In this document: positions 44,514 through 55,004 of the stretch, piece after piece
Layout: each line of letters begins with the position of its first letter
How positions within the stretch are numbered: position 1 is the first letter of the stretch
NCBI GenBank assembly: GCA_006969625.1
Contig: CP030885.1
Span: 1,798,001-1,862,000 of the forward strand
DNA length: 64,000 nucleotides
Reading direction: 5' to 3'
Source: Rhodospirillaceae bacterium
Lineage (GTDB): Bacteria > Pseudomonadota > Alphaproteobacteria > Kiloniellales > DSM-21159
Position numbers and translations under genes: made by a program
The notes under the pieces: model-generated
The model's database searches: none
Told to the model about the DNA's origin: nothing
Seen by the model: the letters and a program-made list of their open reading frames with translations, nothing else

Positions 44514-45376
44514 GCATGCACGAGACCCCGCGCTTCGAAGGTTCCTACCTCGGCGCCGCCGCCAAGATCTCCAGCCGTGCGATCATGGAGTGCAAGATCT
44601 GCTGGTCGCGCTACGAGCCGGAGGAGGGCGACGAGACGCGGCAGATCCCGCCCGGCACCTCCTTCCTGGCCCTGCCGGACGACTGGAAGTGCCCGACCTG
44701 CGATGCGCCGAAGGTGCAGTTCATGGTCGCCGAGGACCCCGGGCAGGATTCCGGCGAGCAGACAGCTCGGGGCGGCGACGATCCGGCGGCGCGCATGCGC
44801 CAGGCGGTGCCCGCGCTGGAGGCGGAGTTCCGCGAGATCCACAATGGCAAGATGCGCGACGTGCCCTTCGTCAATAAGGCGCTGCACGTCGAGGCGGTCG
44901 GCTTCCGTCCGTGGGATGGACACTTCCTCGGCGTGCTGGTCGCGCCCTGGTTCATGAACCTGACCCTGCTTCCGGGACCGGGCGACGACTGGTCGACGCT
45001 GACCACGGGGCAGAAGGAGCTCTTCGACTTCCCTTCCGGCACTTACGAGTTCATCCATGTCGTGCGGCCGGGCAGCGGCGGCTACAAGACCTGCTCGCTG
45101 TTCTCGCCGATGGCCGACTTCGCCAGCCAGCTCCAGGCCAAGGAGGTGGCGCGGGCGGTGATGCACGCCCTCTTCGACGCCGACAATCGTGAGGAGACCG
45201 ATGGGCGCGCCACCATCCGGCAGCGGCGCGCCGGAGACCTGCAGGCGGCTGAAGCGGCATCCGCCGAGCCGGTGGCGCCGAAACGGGCGAGCCGTCGCGC
45301 CGTGCTCAGCGGCCGTCTCGCCGGTGAGGCCCAGAGCGGCAAGGCCGACAGCCCCGAGGAGAACGAAGGCCGATGA
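44510..45376 (+). CDS. hupIJ: Fused rubredoxin HupI and HybE-type chaperone HupJ
   Basis: 288 residues in three parts. Residues of about 20-75 are a rubredoxin domain (MECKICWSRYEPEEGDETRQIPPGTSFLALPDDWKCPTCDAPKVQF, both CxxC pairs intact). Residues 100-225 are a HupJ/HybE domain (VPALEAEFREIHNGKMRDVPFVNKALHVEAVGFRPWDGHFLGVLVAPWFMNLTLLPGPGDDW; DFPSGTYEFIHVVRPGSGGYKTCSLFSPMADFASQLQA). The Ala/Arg/Glu-rich tail of about 60 residues looks disordered. In several rhizobia hupI and hupJ are separate genes. The GTG at 44510 is favoured by GGAGG 7 nt upstream; ATG 44516 is the alternative. Overlaps hupK by ATGA. Confidence 0.88.
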   Translation: MSMHETPRFEGSYLGAAAKISSRAIMECKICWSRYEPEEGDETRQIPPGTSFLALPDDWKCPTCDAPKVQFMVAEDPGQDSGEQTARGGDDPAARMRQAVPALEAEFREIHNGKMRDVPFVNKALHVEAVGFRPWDGHFLGVLVAPWFMNLTLLPGPGDDWSTLTTGQKELFDFPSGTYEFIHVVRPGSGGYKTCSLFSPMADFASQLQAKEVARAVMHALFDADNREETDGRATIRQRRAGDLQAAEAASAEPVAPKRASRRAVLSGRLAGEAQSGKADSPEENEGR

Positions 45377-46344
45377 CTCCGGGCGCCGGCCAGCTTCGCA
45401 TCCGACTCCTGCGCGAGGCCGGCGCCCTGCGCAGCGAGGTCGCGGCCCCGCAGGCACTGCCGGTGGCGGCGCTGGTGCGCGGTAGGTCGGCGGAGCAGGC
45501 GGCGAGGCTGGTGCCGCTTCTCTTCAACGTCTGCGCGGCGGCCCAGGAAACCGCGGTCCGCTCGGCCTTCGGCCTGCCGGTCTCCGCCGAGCTGGCGCGG
45601 CGCGTCGCCGCCGAGACGCTGCGGGAGCACGCCGTCAAGCTGCTGCTGGTCTGGCCGCCGCTGCTTGGTGAGCGCCCGGCGCGCGCGGCGGCCGGCCATG
45701 CCGCGCACGCGCTGGACGAGCCCTTTGCCGGTCGCAGCCTGGCGCGCGGCCTCTTCGCGCCGCTGGAGACCGCGCCGGAAAGCTGGGCCGATCTGGAGAG
45801 CTGGATGGCCGCCGGCGCAACGGCCCCGGCGCGCAGCTTCCGCGCGGTCGCCGAGCGCTGGGACCTGGACTGGGGCCGGGTCGACGGACCTCTGCTCGAC
45901 GTCGCGGCGCCGCCCGACTGGCCGGCCCCGCTGCAAGCGGGCCTTGCGGTGGAGAACGGCCCGGCCTGCCGCATGGCGGACTCCAGCCTGTTGCGGGAGA
46001 TCGCGGCCCGGCGCGGGCATGGCCTGCTGTGGCGCATGGCCGCCCGCCTGGTCGAGGCGGCCCGGCTGCTGGGACAGGCCGCGCCCGAGGCGCTGGCCGC
46101 GCCCGGCGTCGCCAACGCGGCGCGCGGCGCCATGTACGTGCGCGCCGGCCTCGGCGGGGCCGGCGTAGAGCGCTTCGAGCGCCTGTCGCCGACCGACTTC
46201 GCGCTGGTGCCGGGCGGCCTTTTGGCGGCGGCACTGGACACCCTGCCGGACGCGGCCGACGCGCCGCTGGAGCCGGTCGCTCGTATGCTGGTCGAGACCG
46301 TCGATCCCTGCGTGCCGACGCACCTGGAGGTGGGCCATGCATGA
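45373..46344 (+). CDS. hupK: Hydrogenase expression/formation protein HupK
   Basis: A 323-residue degenerate relative of the large subunit, thought to act as a scaffold for active-site assembly. The first Cys motif position reads [13 protein letters not shown] with one Cys, and the C-terminal one reads [14 protein letters not shown], again with one Cys. The nickel site is therefore incomplete, as expected of HupK. The 3' end overlaps hypA by 8 nt. The middle is Ala/Arg-rich and poorly conserved. Confidence 0.85.
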   Translation: MTPGAGQLRIRLLREAGALRSEVAAPQALPVAALVRGRSAEQAARLVPLLFNVCAAAQETAVRSAFGLPVSAELARRVAAETLREHAVKLLLVWPPLLGERPARAAAGHAAHALDEPFAGRSLARGLFAPLETAPESWADLESWMAAGATAPARSFRAVAERWDLDWGRVDGPLLDVAAPPDWPAPLQAGLAVENGPACRMADSSLLREIAARRGHGLLWRMAARLVEAARLLGQAAPEALAAPGVANAARGAMYVRAGLGGAGVERFERLSPTDFALVPGGLLAAALDTLPDAADAPLEPVARMLVETVDPCVPTHLEVGHA

Positions 46345-46678
46345 GATGTCGCTGTGCGAAGGCATCCTGCAGGTGCTGGAGGAGCAGGCCGTGCTGCAGA
46401 GCTTCCGCGAGGTGCGCCGGGTGCGGCTGGAGATCGGCCGCTTCGCCGGGATCGAGCCGGAGGCCCTGCGCTTCGGCTTCGACGTGGTGACCAAGGGCTC
46501 GCTCGCCGAAGGCGCGGCCCTCGAGATCGTCGAGCTGCCCGGCCGCGCTCACTGCTTCGACTGCGGCAAGACGGTGGAGCTTGAGGATCGCCTGGCGCCC
46601 TGCCCGAAGTGCGGGGGCGGGCGGCTGTCGCCCACGGGCGGCGACGAGATGCGGATCAAGGACCTGGAGGTGACGTGA
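46337..46678 (+). CDS. hypA: Hydrogenase nickel-incorporation protein HypA
   Basis: 113 residues. The N-terminus [18 protein letters not shown] binds Ni2+ (Met-His). The zinc site has two CxxC pairs, [25 protein letters not shown]. It delivers nickel to the large subunit with HypB, which is encoded next with a TGATG overlap. Length and motif spacing are standard. Confidence 0.95.
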   Translation: MHEMSLCEGILQVLEEQAVLQSFREVRRVRLEIGRFAGIEPEALRFGFDVVTKGSLAEGAALEIVELPGRAHCFDCGKTVELEDRLAPCPKCGGGRLSPTGGDEMRIKDLEVT

Positions 46679-47583
46679 TGTGCACGGTATGCGGCTGCAG
46701 CGGAACCGGCACCGGACTCGAGACGGGGCACGGCCACCGCCATCCTGGTCACCACACCGATCATACCCATGGTCATGCTCATGCACACGACCACGGTCAT
46801 GACAGTGACCACCACCATGACAGTGACCACCACCATGACCACCACGGCGCGCACGGAGACCTGCATTACGGCCGGGGGCCGGCGCGGGCGCATGCGCCGG
46901 GGCTGAGCCAGAGCCGCATGGTCGAGATCGAGACCGACATCCTGGCCAAGAACGACGGCTTCGCCGCCGCCAACCGGGCGCGGCTCGCCGCGCTGCGGAC
47001 CCTGGCGCTGAACCTCGTCTCCTCGCCGGGCTCGGGCAAGACGACCCTGCTGTGCCGCACCGTGGAGGCGCTGTCCGGCCGCATGCCGGTGGCGGTGATC
47101 GAGGGCGACCAGCAGACCAGCAACGACGCCGAGCGCATCCGCGCGACCGGCGCCCCGGCAATCCAGGTCAACACCGGCAAGGGCTGCCACCTGGACGCCC
47201 ACATGGTCGGCCACGCGCTCGACCATCTGGGACTGCAGCCGGGCGGCGTGCTGTTCGTCGAGAACGTCGGCAACCTCGTCTGCCCGGCCGCCTTCGACCT
47301 CGGCGAGGCGGCGAAGGTCGCCATCCTTTCGGTCACCGAAGGCGAGGACAAGCCGCTGAAGTACCCCGACATGTTCGCCGCGGCGAAGCTGGTGATCCTC
47401 AACAAGGTGGACCTGGCGCCGCACTGCGACGTCGACCTCGACCTCTGCGAGGCCAACGCCCGCCGGGTCAACCCGGGCGTCGAGGTGCTGCGTCTGTCCG
47501 CGCGCACCGGCGCCGGCATGGAGGCTTGGCTCGCCTGGATCGCCGCCCGCCTGGAGGCCGCCACCGCGGCGGCGGCCGAGTGA
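46678..47583 (+). CDS. hypB: Hydrogenase nickel-incorporation GTPase HypB
   Basis: A 301-residue SIMIBI GTPase. The N-terminal CTVCGCSG is the high-affinity nickel motif. Residues of about 19-60 are an extremely His-rich tract (around 20 His) for nickel storage, encoded partly by an 18-nt tandem repeat (46801-46836). GTPase motifs are [14 protein letters not shown] (P-loop), [33 protein letters not shown] and ILNKVDLAP. It works with HypA in the nickel insertion step. Confidence 0.95.
   Translation: MCTVCGCSGTGTGLETGHGHRHPGHHTDHTHGHAHAHDHGHDSDHHHDSDHHHDHHGAHGDLHYGRGPARAHAPGLSQSRMVEIETDILAKNDGFAAANRARLAALRTLALNLVSSPGSGKTTLLCRTVEALSGRMPVAVIEGDQQTSNDAERIRATGAPAIQVNTGKGCHLDAHMVGHALDHLGLQPGGVLFVENVGNLVCPAAFDLGEAAKVAILSVTEGEDKPLKYPDMFAAAKLVILNKVDLAPHCDVDLDLCEANARRVNPGVEVLRLSARTGAGMEAWLAWIAARLEAATAAAAE
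46801..46836 (+). repeat. 18-nt tandem repeat in the hypB His tract
   Basis: GACAGTGACCACCACCAT occurs twice back to back and a partial third copy follows. It encodes DSDHHH units of the nickel-storage tract. Such repeats readily change copy number by slippage without breaking the frame. Confidence 0.85.
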
Positions 47584-47593
47584 GGGCCGGCCG

Positions 47594-49096
47594 ATGAACG
47601 CCGCACGCAATCCCGCCATCCTGCTGGTCGACGACGAGCGCCGCTCCCTGGATGCCATGGAGATGGCGCTGGAGGACGAGTTCGAGGTCTTCACAGCGGA
47701 GTCCGCCGAGCAGGCGCTGCAAGTGCTCGCCGACGAGTACATCCAGGTGGTCTTCTGCGACCAGCGGATGCCCGGCATGAGCGGCGTCGAACTGCTCACC
47801 CGGATGCGCGAGCAGTGGCCCGAGACGATCCGGGTGATCGTCACCGGCTACACCGAGACCGAAGACATCATCCGGGCCATCAACCAGGCCGGCATCTACC
47901 AGTTTCTGACCAAGCCGTGGCATCCGGAGCAGCTTCTGATGGCCGCGCGCGGCGGGACACGCCTGTTCCAGCTCCAGCGCGACCACGATCGCATCAGCCT
48001 GGAAATGAAGCAGATCGCGCCGACCGCCGAGGCGCGGCTGGCGGAGCGTCGCGCCGCGGTCAAGCGCGGCTTCGGCTTCGAGCGGATCGTGCGCGCGCCC
48101 GGCTCGCCGATGGAGGGCGTCTGCCGGCTGGCGGCCCAGATCGCCAGCTTCGACGTGCCCGCCCTGATCCTCGGCGAGACCGGCACCGGCAAGGAGCTGC
48201 TGGCGCGCGCAATCCACTACGGCAGCCTGCGCTCGGACAAGCCCTTCTACGCCGTCAACTGTGGCGCGATCCCGGACGAGCTGCTGGAGTCCGAGCTGTT
48301 CGGCCACCGGCGCGGCGCCTTCACCGGCGCGCACGCCAACCGCATCGGCCTGCTCGAACAAGCCGACGGCGGCACCGTCTTCCTCGACGAGATCGGCGAC
48401 ACCTCGCCGGCCTTCCAGGTCAAGCTCCTGCGCTTCCTGCAGGAAGGCGAGATCCGGCCGGTCGGCTCCAACCAGACGCTGACGGTGGATGTGCGCATCG
48501 TCGCGGCGACCAACCGCGACCTGGAGGAGGAGGCGCGCGCCGGACGCTTCCGCGAAGACCTCTACTACCGCTTGGCGGTCAGCCCGCTCGGCGTACCGGC
48601 GCTGCGCGACCGGCCGCTCGACATTCCGCTGCTGGCCGAGCAGCTTCTCGCCCGCGCCATCAAGGCCCAGGGCAAGCAGGTCGCCGGTATCGAGCCCGAG
48701 GCGCTGAACCTGCTCGCGGCCTACGACTGGCCCGGCAACGTGCGCGAACTGGAGAACGAGGTCGTGCGCATGCTGATGCTGACGGCCGGCGACAGGCTGG
48801 CCGCCGCCGACATCTCTGCGCGCATCCTGCGCGCCGCTCCGGCCGGGGCCGCCGACCCGGTGGCCGACGCCGCCCTGGCCGTCTCCGGCACCCTGAAGGA
48901 CCGCGTCGAACAGATGGAGGCGCGCATCCTGCGCGAGACCCTGACCCGCCTGCGCTGGAACAAGAGCCGCGCCGCCGAGGAGCTTGGGCTCAGCCGCGTC
49001 GGCCTGCGCGCCAAGCTGGAGCGCTACGGCATCGAGGCGCCGCTACGTGCCGTCGAGGACGAAGACGCCGGCCGCCGCGCCGGCGCCGCCGAGTAG
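47594..49096 (+). CDS. hupR: Sigma-54-dependent response regulator HupR
   Basis: A 500-residue NtrC-family activator of hydrogenase genes. The receiver domain covers 1-125, with phospho-acceptor D56 in VVFCDQRMPGMSG. A linker follows to about 165. The AAA+ domain has GETGTGKELLARAIH (Walker A), ELFGHRRGAFTGAHANR (intact GAFTGA), LDEIGDTSP (Walker B) and the arginine-finger segment GRFREDLYYRL. The C-terminal Fis-type HTH is LRWNKSRAAEELGLSRVGLRAKLERYGI. In Rhodobacter the unphosphorylated form activates hupS; HupT phosphorylates it when H2 is absent. Encoded inside the operon that it probably activates. Confidence 0.94.
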   Translation: MNAARNPAILLVDDERRSLDAMEMALEDEFEVFTAESAEQALQVLADEYIQVVFCDQRMPGMSGVELLTRMREQWPETIRVIVTGYTETEDIIRAINQAGIYQFLTKPWHPEQLLMAARGGTRLFQLQRDHDRISLEMKQIAPTAEARLAERRAAVKRGFGFERIVRAPGSPMEGVCRLAAQIASFDVPALILGETGTGKELLARAIHYGSLRSDKPFYAVNCGAIPDELLESELFGHRRGAFTGAHANRIGLLEQADGGTVFLDEIGDTSPAFQVKLLRFLQEGEIRPVGSNQTLTVDVRIVAATNRDLEEEARAGRFREDLYYRLAVSPLGVPALRDRPLDIPLLAEQLLARAIKAQGKQVAGIEPEALNLLAAYDWPGNVRELENEVVRMLMLTAGDRLAAADISARILRAAPAGAADPVADAALAVSGTLKDRVEQMEARILRETLTRLRWNKSRAAEELGLSRVGLRAKLERYGIEAPLRAVEDEDAGRRAGAAE

Positions 49097-49108
49097 AGGA
49101 GAAGGCCC

Positions 49109-49405
49109 ATGTGCCTGGGAATTCCGGGGCAGATCGTCGAGATCGCCGACGCCGAGACTCTGATGGGCGTGGTCGACGTCTCCGGGGTGCGCCGCAAGGT
49201 CAACCTCGCCTGCGTCGTGGGCGAGGGCGGGCCGGACGGGCTGGTCGGCGAATGGGTGCTCGTCCACGTCGGCTTCGCCATGAGCCGGATCGATCCGGCC
49301 GAGGCGGCGGAGACGCTGCGCGCGCTGGAACAGCTCGGCGAGGCGATGGAGGAGATCGAGAAGATCCGCGCCGCAGAAGAGATGCTCGGGGAGGCTGCGC
49401 CATGA
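49109..49405 (+). CDS. hypC: HypC family hydrogenase assembly chaperone
   Basis: 98 residues starting MCLGIPGQIVEIADAETLMGVVDVSGVRRKVNLACV, with the essential Cys2 that binds HypD and the Fe(CN)2CO unit. It has the acidic helical tail DPAEAAETLRALEQLGEAMEEIEKIRA typical of HypC. Its ATG follows AGGAGAAGG. The stop overlaps the hypD start (ATGA). Confidence 0.94.
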   Translation: MCLGIPGQIVEIADAETLMGVVDVSGVRRKVNLACVVGEGGPDGLVGEWVLVHVGFAMSRIDPAEAAETLRALEQLGEAMEEIEKIRAAEEMLGEAAP

Positions 49406-50580
49406 AGTACGCCGACGAATTTCGTGATCCGGTCAAGGCCAAGGCGGTCCTGGCGGCGATCGAGCGGGCGGTCGCCGAAACGGGGGCGACGCCGCAGGAG
49501 CCGCTGCGCGTCATGGAGATCTGCGGCGGCCACACCCACGCCATCTTCCGCTACGGACTGGACAAGCTGACGCCGGCGGCGATCGAGTTCGTGCACGGTC
49601 CGGGTTGTCCGGTCTGCGTGCTGCCGATGACGCGTGTCGACGAGTGCCTGGAGATCGCCGAGCGGCCGGAGGTGATCTTCACCACCTTCGGCGACGCCAT
49701 GCGCGTGCCGGGCACCCGCGGCAGCCTGATGCAGGCCAAGGCGCGCGGCGCCGACATCCGCATGGTCTACTCGCCGCTCGACGCGCTGGAGCTGGCCCGA
49801 CGCATCCCGGAGCGCGAGGTGGTCTTCTTCGGCCTCGGCTTCGAGACCACCATGCCCTCGACGGCCTTGACCGTGCAGCAGGCGGCACGCGAGGGGCGCA
49901 CCAACTTCTCGCTCTTCTGCAACCACATCCTGGTGCCGCCGCCGATCAGGGCGCTGCTCGACGATCCCGACATGCGGCTCGACGGCTTCGTCGGGCCGGG
50001 CCATGTCTCGATGGTGATCGGCACTGCGCCCTACGACTTCATCGCGCGCGACTACGGCAAGCCCCTGGTGGTCGCCGGTTTCGAGCCGCTGGACCTGCTG
50101 CAGTCGGTGCTGATGGTGGTGCGGCAGATCGCCGAGGGCCGGGCCGAGGTGGAGAACCAGTATGCCCGGGTGGTTCCCAGCGGCGGCAACCCGGCAGCGC
50201 TGGCGGCGGTCGAGGCGGTCTTCGAGCCGCGCGACGCCTTCGAATGGCGCGGGCTCGGCGAGATCGACAAGTCCGGCGTGCGCATGCGCGAGGCCTACGC
50301 CGCGTTCGACGCCGAGGCGAAGTTCGGCGTCGGCTACGGCGCGGCCCGGCGCAACAGCCGCGACGCCGACCTGCCGGAACTGGCCGGCTGCCGCTGTGGC
50401 GAAGTCGTCAAGGGCATGGTCAAGCCCTGGGCCTGCCCGAAGTTCGGTACCGCCTGCACGCCGGAGACGCCGCTCGGCGCGCTGATGGTCTCCTCCGAGG
50501 GCGCCTGCGCCGCCTATCACCTCTATGCGGGCGTACGCGCCCGCGCCGTGGACGCCGAGAGCGAAAGGGCCGTGTCATGA
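49402..50580 (+). CDS. hypD: Hydrogenase formation protein HypD
   Basis: A 392-residue [4Fe-4S] scaffold on which the Fe(CN)2CO unit is built. Signatures are RVMEICGGHTHAIFRYGL, FVHGPGCPVCVLPM, TTFGDAMRVPGTRGSL, FFGLGFETTMPSTAL, GFVGPGHVSMVIG and the C-terminal Cys-rich cluster GCRCGEVVKGMVKPWACPKFGTACTPETPLGALMVSSEGACAAYHLY. The large in-frame extension upstream is a shadow of hupR. Overlaps hypE (ATGA). Confidence 0.96.
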   Translation: MKYADEFRDPVKAKAVLAAIERAVAETGATPQEPLRVMEICGGHTHAIFRYGLDKLTPAAIEFVHGPGCPVCVLPMTRVDECLEIAERPEVIFTTFGDAMRVPGTRGSLMQAKARGADIRMVYSPLDALELARRIPEREVVFFGLGFETTMPSTALTVQQAAREGRTNFSLFCNHILVPPPIRALLDDPDMRLDGFVGPGHVSMVIGTAPYDFIARDYGKPLVVAGFEPLDLLQSVLMVVRQIAEGRAEVENQYARVVPSGGNPAALAAVEAVFEPRDAFEWRGLGEIDKSGVRMREAYAAFDAEAKFGVGYGAARRNSRDADLPELAGCRCGEVVKGMVKPWACPKFGTACTPETPLGALMVSSEGACAAYHLYAGVRARAVDAESERAVS

Positions 50581-51638
50581 GCTTGCGGCTGGCGGACGAA
50601 CGCTACGCCCTCGGCCGGAAGAGCCCGAGCGTCACCCTGGCGCACGGCGGCGGCGGCAAGGCGATGCGCGACCTGATCCGCGACGTCTTCGTCGCAGCCT
50701 TCGACAACCCCGGCATGGGCGAGCTGGAGGACCAGGCCCGCCTGATCATGCCACCCGACCTCGCCGACGGACGTCTGGCCTTCACCACCGACGGCTTCGT
50801 CGTCGATCCGCTGTTCTTTCCCGGCGGCGACATCGGCACCCTGGCGGTCAACGGCACGGTGAACGACCTGGCCGTCGGCGGTGCCCGGCCGCTCTGGCTG
50901 TCGTGCGCCATGGTCATCGAGGAGGGGGTGGAGATCGACACGCTGCACCGCATTGCCGCCTCGATGCGCCGGGCCGCCGATGCGGCGGGCGTGGCGATCG
51001 TCACCGGCGACACCAAGGTCGTCGGCCGCGGCTCGGCCGACAAGGTCTTCGTCACGACCTCCGGGGTCGGGGCGATCCCGGCAGGCGTCGATCTGGCGGC
51101 CAGCCATGTGCGGCCGGGCGACGTGGCCATCGTCAACGGCTACCTGGGCGACCATGGCGCGGCCATCCTAAACGCGCGCGGCGACATGGCGCTCGAGAGT
51201 CCGGTGGAAAGCGACTGCGCGCCGCTCGGCGAACTGATGGCCGCCGTGCTCGCCGCCGCGCCCGCGACCCGCTGTGCGCGCGACTGCACCCGCGGTGGCC
51301 TCGCCTCGGCGCTGAACGAGATCGCCGGCGCGTCCGGCTGCGGCATCGACCTGGAGGAGACGGCGCTGCCGCTGCGTCCCGAGGTGCGCGGCTTCTGCGA
51401 GATCCTAGGGCTCGACCCGCTGTATCTCGCCAACGAGGGAACGCTGGTGCTGTTCGTCCCGCCGGAGCAGGCCGACGCCGCCCTGGCGGCCATGCGCCGC
51501 CTGCCCCAGGGCCGCGAGGCGCGCCTGGTCGGCCGCGCCGTCGGCGAGCACCCCAAGACGGTGGTGATGCAGACCCTGTTCGGGGGCGGACGCATCGTCG
51601 ACATGCTGCTGGGCGAACAGTTGCCGCGGATCTGCTGA
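50577..51638 (+). CDS. hypE: Carbamoyl-dehydratase HypE
   Basis: A 353-residue PurM-like ATPase. It dehydrates the carbamoyl group placed by HypF on its C-terminal Cys to thiocyanate, which is passed to the HypCD iron. Present are VTLAHGGGGKAMRDLI, FTTDGFVVDPLFFPGGDIGTLAVNGTVNDLAVGGARP, TGDTKVVGRGSADKVFVTTSGVG and DCTRGGLASALNEIA. The protein ends with the diagnostic PRIC, so the acceptor Cys is the last residue. Confidence 0.96.
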   Translation: MSLRLADERYALGRKSPSVTLAHGGGGKAMRDLIRDVFVAAFDNPGMGELEDQARLIMPPDLADGRLAFTTDGFVVDPLFFPGGDIGTLAVNGTVNDLAVGGARPLWLSCAMVIEEGVEIDTLHRIAASMRRAADAAGVAIVTGDTKVVGRGSADKVFVTTSGVGAIPAGVDLAASHVRPGDVAIVNGYLGDHGAAILNARGDMALESPVESDCAPLGELMAAVLAAAPATRCARDCTRGGLASALNEIAGASGCGIDLEETALPLRPEVRGFCEILGLDPLYLANEGTLVLFVPPEQADAALAAMRRLPQGREARLVGRAVGEHPKTVVMQTLFGGGRIVDMLLGEQLPRIC

Positions 51639-51773
51639 ACGTCGCTTCCAGCCGCGCAAGTTTGTGCACGCACTGATCTCGCTCATTTCGTCGGCCGGCG
51701 TTCTGTGCGACTCAGCCCGCAGTCGCCGATCCACACGCGATGAGGAGAGGCTCTGCTGGACCGCGCTCATGTC

Positions 51774-52882
<1,109 letters not shown>

Positions 52883-52883
<1 letters not shown>

Positions 52884-53377
52884 TGGCCGAGGGCAAGCTC
52901 AAGTCGATCGCCGACCTGCTGGCGGCGCACCCGCTCTTCGCCGGCCTCGACCCGGCGATCGCCGACTTGCTGGCCGGCTGCGCGCGCAATGTCCATTTCG
53001 CCGCTGGCGCCTATCTTTTCCAGGCGGACGATGCGGCGGACACCTTCTACCTGTTGCGCGGCGGCGATGTGGCGCTCGAGCTGCGCATGCCGGGGCGCGG
53101 CCGCCTGACGGTGCAGACGCTGCATCCCGGCGAGGTGGTGGGCGCCTCCTGGATCCTGCCGCCCTATCGCTGGCGTTTCGATGCGCGGGCGATCGGCGAC
53201 GTGCGGGCGACGAGCCTGGATGCGGCGTGCCTGCGGGCCAAGTGCGACGCCGACCCGCGCATCGGCTACGACGTGATGAAGCGTTTTCTCCCGATCGTCG
53301 CCGAGCGGCTGCAGACGACGCGATTGCGGCTGCTCGACCTCTACGCGCCGCCGGCCGAGGTGGGCCGTCAGCTATGA
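52883..53377 (+). CDS. Cyclic-nucleotide-binding-domain protein without DNA-binding domain
   Basis: 164 residues, a single Crp/Fnr-type cupin domain ([88 protein letters not shown]) followed by the long C helix ([25 protein letters not shown]). It stops where the HTH of Crp would begin. Coupled to hydB (TGATG) and to hydG (ATGA), so it is an integral member of the hydrogenase operon. It may bind a nucleotide and modulate the enzyme or stabilise the complex. Whether it binds cAMP is unknown. Confidence 0.85.
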
Positions 53378-54234
53378 CGGCGATCGCGCGGTCGTACCAG
53401 CCGCCGGCGGCCGAGGCCGACATGCTGCCGCGGCCGTTCCGCGTCGTCGCGCGCCAGCAGGAGCTGGCCGACTGCGTCAGCCTGGAGCTGGCCCCCGTCG
53501 AGGGTGCGCCGCTCGGCTTCGTACCAGGTCAGTTCACTATGCTCTATGTGCACGGCGTCGGCGAGATCCCGATCAGCATCTCCGGCGATCCCTCGGTGTC
53601 GGAGCGCCTGGTCCACACGATCCGCGACGTGGGCGCCGTAACCGGGGCGTTGTGCCGCCTGCAGGAGGGTGCGCGGGTCGGGGTGCGCGGCCCCTACGGC
53701 AGCGCCTGGCCGCTGGAGCGGGCGTTCGGTCGGCACCTGTTCGTCGTCGCCGGCGGCCTGGGCCTGGCGCCGCTGCGCCCTCTCGTCCACTGGGCGCTTG
53801 CCAACCGCCACCGGCTGAAGAGCGTAGCGTTGGTCTACGGGACCCGTTCCCCCGACAATCTGCTGTTCCTCGAGCAGCTTCGCGCGTGGGCGGCTTCCGA
53901 AGGCTTGGAGTTGGGGATCACGGTGGACCGGGCGACGGCCGATTGGCAGGGGCGTGTCGGGCTGGTCACCGACCTGCTTCCGGGGATGCTGCACGATCCG
54001 GCCGAAACCGTGGCGATGCTCTGCGGGCCGGAGCCGATGATGCGCTTCGCGGCCCAGGCGCTGGGGTCGGCCGGCGTACCGCAGGCCGACATCCACCTCT
54101 CGATGGAACGCAACATGAAGTGCGGCCTCGGTTGGTGCGGACACTGCCAGCTCGGCCCCTTCCTGATCTGCCGGGATGGCCCGGTCTTGCCCTATGCCGA
54201 GCTGCACCGGCTTCTCACCGTGTGGGAGCTTTAG
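53374..54234 (+). CDS. hydG: Group 3b hydrogenase FAD/NAD(P)-binding (gamma) subunit
   Basis: A 286-residue ferredoxin-NADP reductase-type flavoprotein. The FAD-binding beta barrel is at the N-terminus ([26 protein letters not shown]). The NAD(P) domain has [35 protein letters not shown] and [16 protein letters not shown]. The C-terminal [2Fe-2S] motif is [28 protein letters not shown], as in HydG/SHI-gamma and dihydroorotate dehydrogenase PyrK. It exchanges electrons with NAD(P)H. Confidence 0.9.
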   Translation: MTAIARSYQPPAAEADMLPRPFRVVARQQELADCVSLELAPVEGAPLGFVPGQFTMLYVHGVGEIPISISGDPSVSERLVHTIRDVGAVTGALCRLQEGARVGVRGPYGSAWPLERAFGRHLFVVAGGLGLAPLRPLVHWALANRHRLKSVALVYGTRSPDNLLFLEQLRAWAASEGLELGITVDRATADWQGRVGLVTDLLPGMLHDPAETVAMLCGPEPMMRFAAQALGSAGVPQADIHLSMERNMKCGLGWCGHCQLGPFLICRDGPVLPYAELHRLLTVWEL

Positions 54235-54236
54235 GC

Positions 54237-55004
54237 ATGAAGCCGACTCTGGCCGTCTGGAAGTTTTCGAGCTGCGACGGCTGCCAGCTCACGCTGCTCG
54301 ATTGCGAGGACGAGCTGCTGGAGCTCGCCGAGACCGTCACCATCGCCCACTTTCTTGAGGCGACGCGCAGCCGGCAGCCCGGTCCCTACGACATCTCCCT
54401 GGTCGAGGGCTCGGTGACCACGGCCGGGGAGGTGGAGCGGATCCGGCAGATCCGGCGCGACAGCCGGCTGCTGGTCACCATCGGCGCCTGCGCCACCGCC
54501 GGCGGTGTCCAGGCGCTGCGCAACGCGCGCGACCACGCGGCCTTCAAGGCGGCGGTCTACCCGAGCCCGCAGTTCATCGACGCGCTCGACACCTCGACGC
54601 CGATCGCCGATCACGTGCCGGTCGACTTCGAGCTGCGCGGCTGCCCGATCGACAAGCGACAGCTCCTGGAGACCATCACGGCGCTGCTCAAGGGGCGCAA
54701 GCCGGTGCTCCCCGACTACAGCCAGTGCGTGGAATGCAAGCTGGCCGGCACCGTGTGCGTCATGGTCGCGCACGCCACCCCCTGCATGGGGCCGGTGACC
54801 CAGGGCGGCTGCGGCAACCTCTGTCCGCGCGTGGGGCGTGGCTGCTATGGCTGCTTCGGGCCCAAGGAGAACGCCAACACCGAGATGCTGGCGGCCGAGT
54901 TCGCCGCCCTCGGTGCCGACCGCCGGACGATCCGCGACCTGTTCGGCAACGTCACCGCCGGAGCGCCGGCCTTCGCCGCCGAGCGTGCGCGCCATGACGG
55001 CTAG
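54237..55004 (+). CDS. hydD: Group 3b [NiFe] hydrogenase small (delta) subunit
   Basis: A 255-residue FeS subunit without signal peptide, hence cytoplasmic. Proximal cluster motif [21 protein letters not shown], then [31 protein letters not shown], and the medial/distal cluster region [47 protein letters not shown]. These match group 3 small subunits. It overlaps the large-subunit gene by 11 nt. Confidence 0.93.
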   Translation: MKPTLAVWKFSSCDGCQLTLLDCEDELLELAETVTIAHFLEATRSRQPGPYDISLVEGSVTTAGEVERIRQIRRDSRLLVTIGACATAGGVQALRNARDHAAFKAAVYPSPQFIDALDTSTPIADHVPVDFELRGCPIDKRQLLETITALLKGRKPVLPDYSQCVECKLAGTVCVMVAHATPCMGPVTQGGCGNLCPRVGRGCYGCFGPKENANTEMLAAEFAALGADRRTIRDLFGNVTAGAPAFAAERARHDG

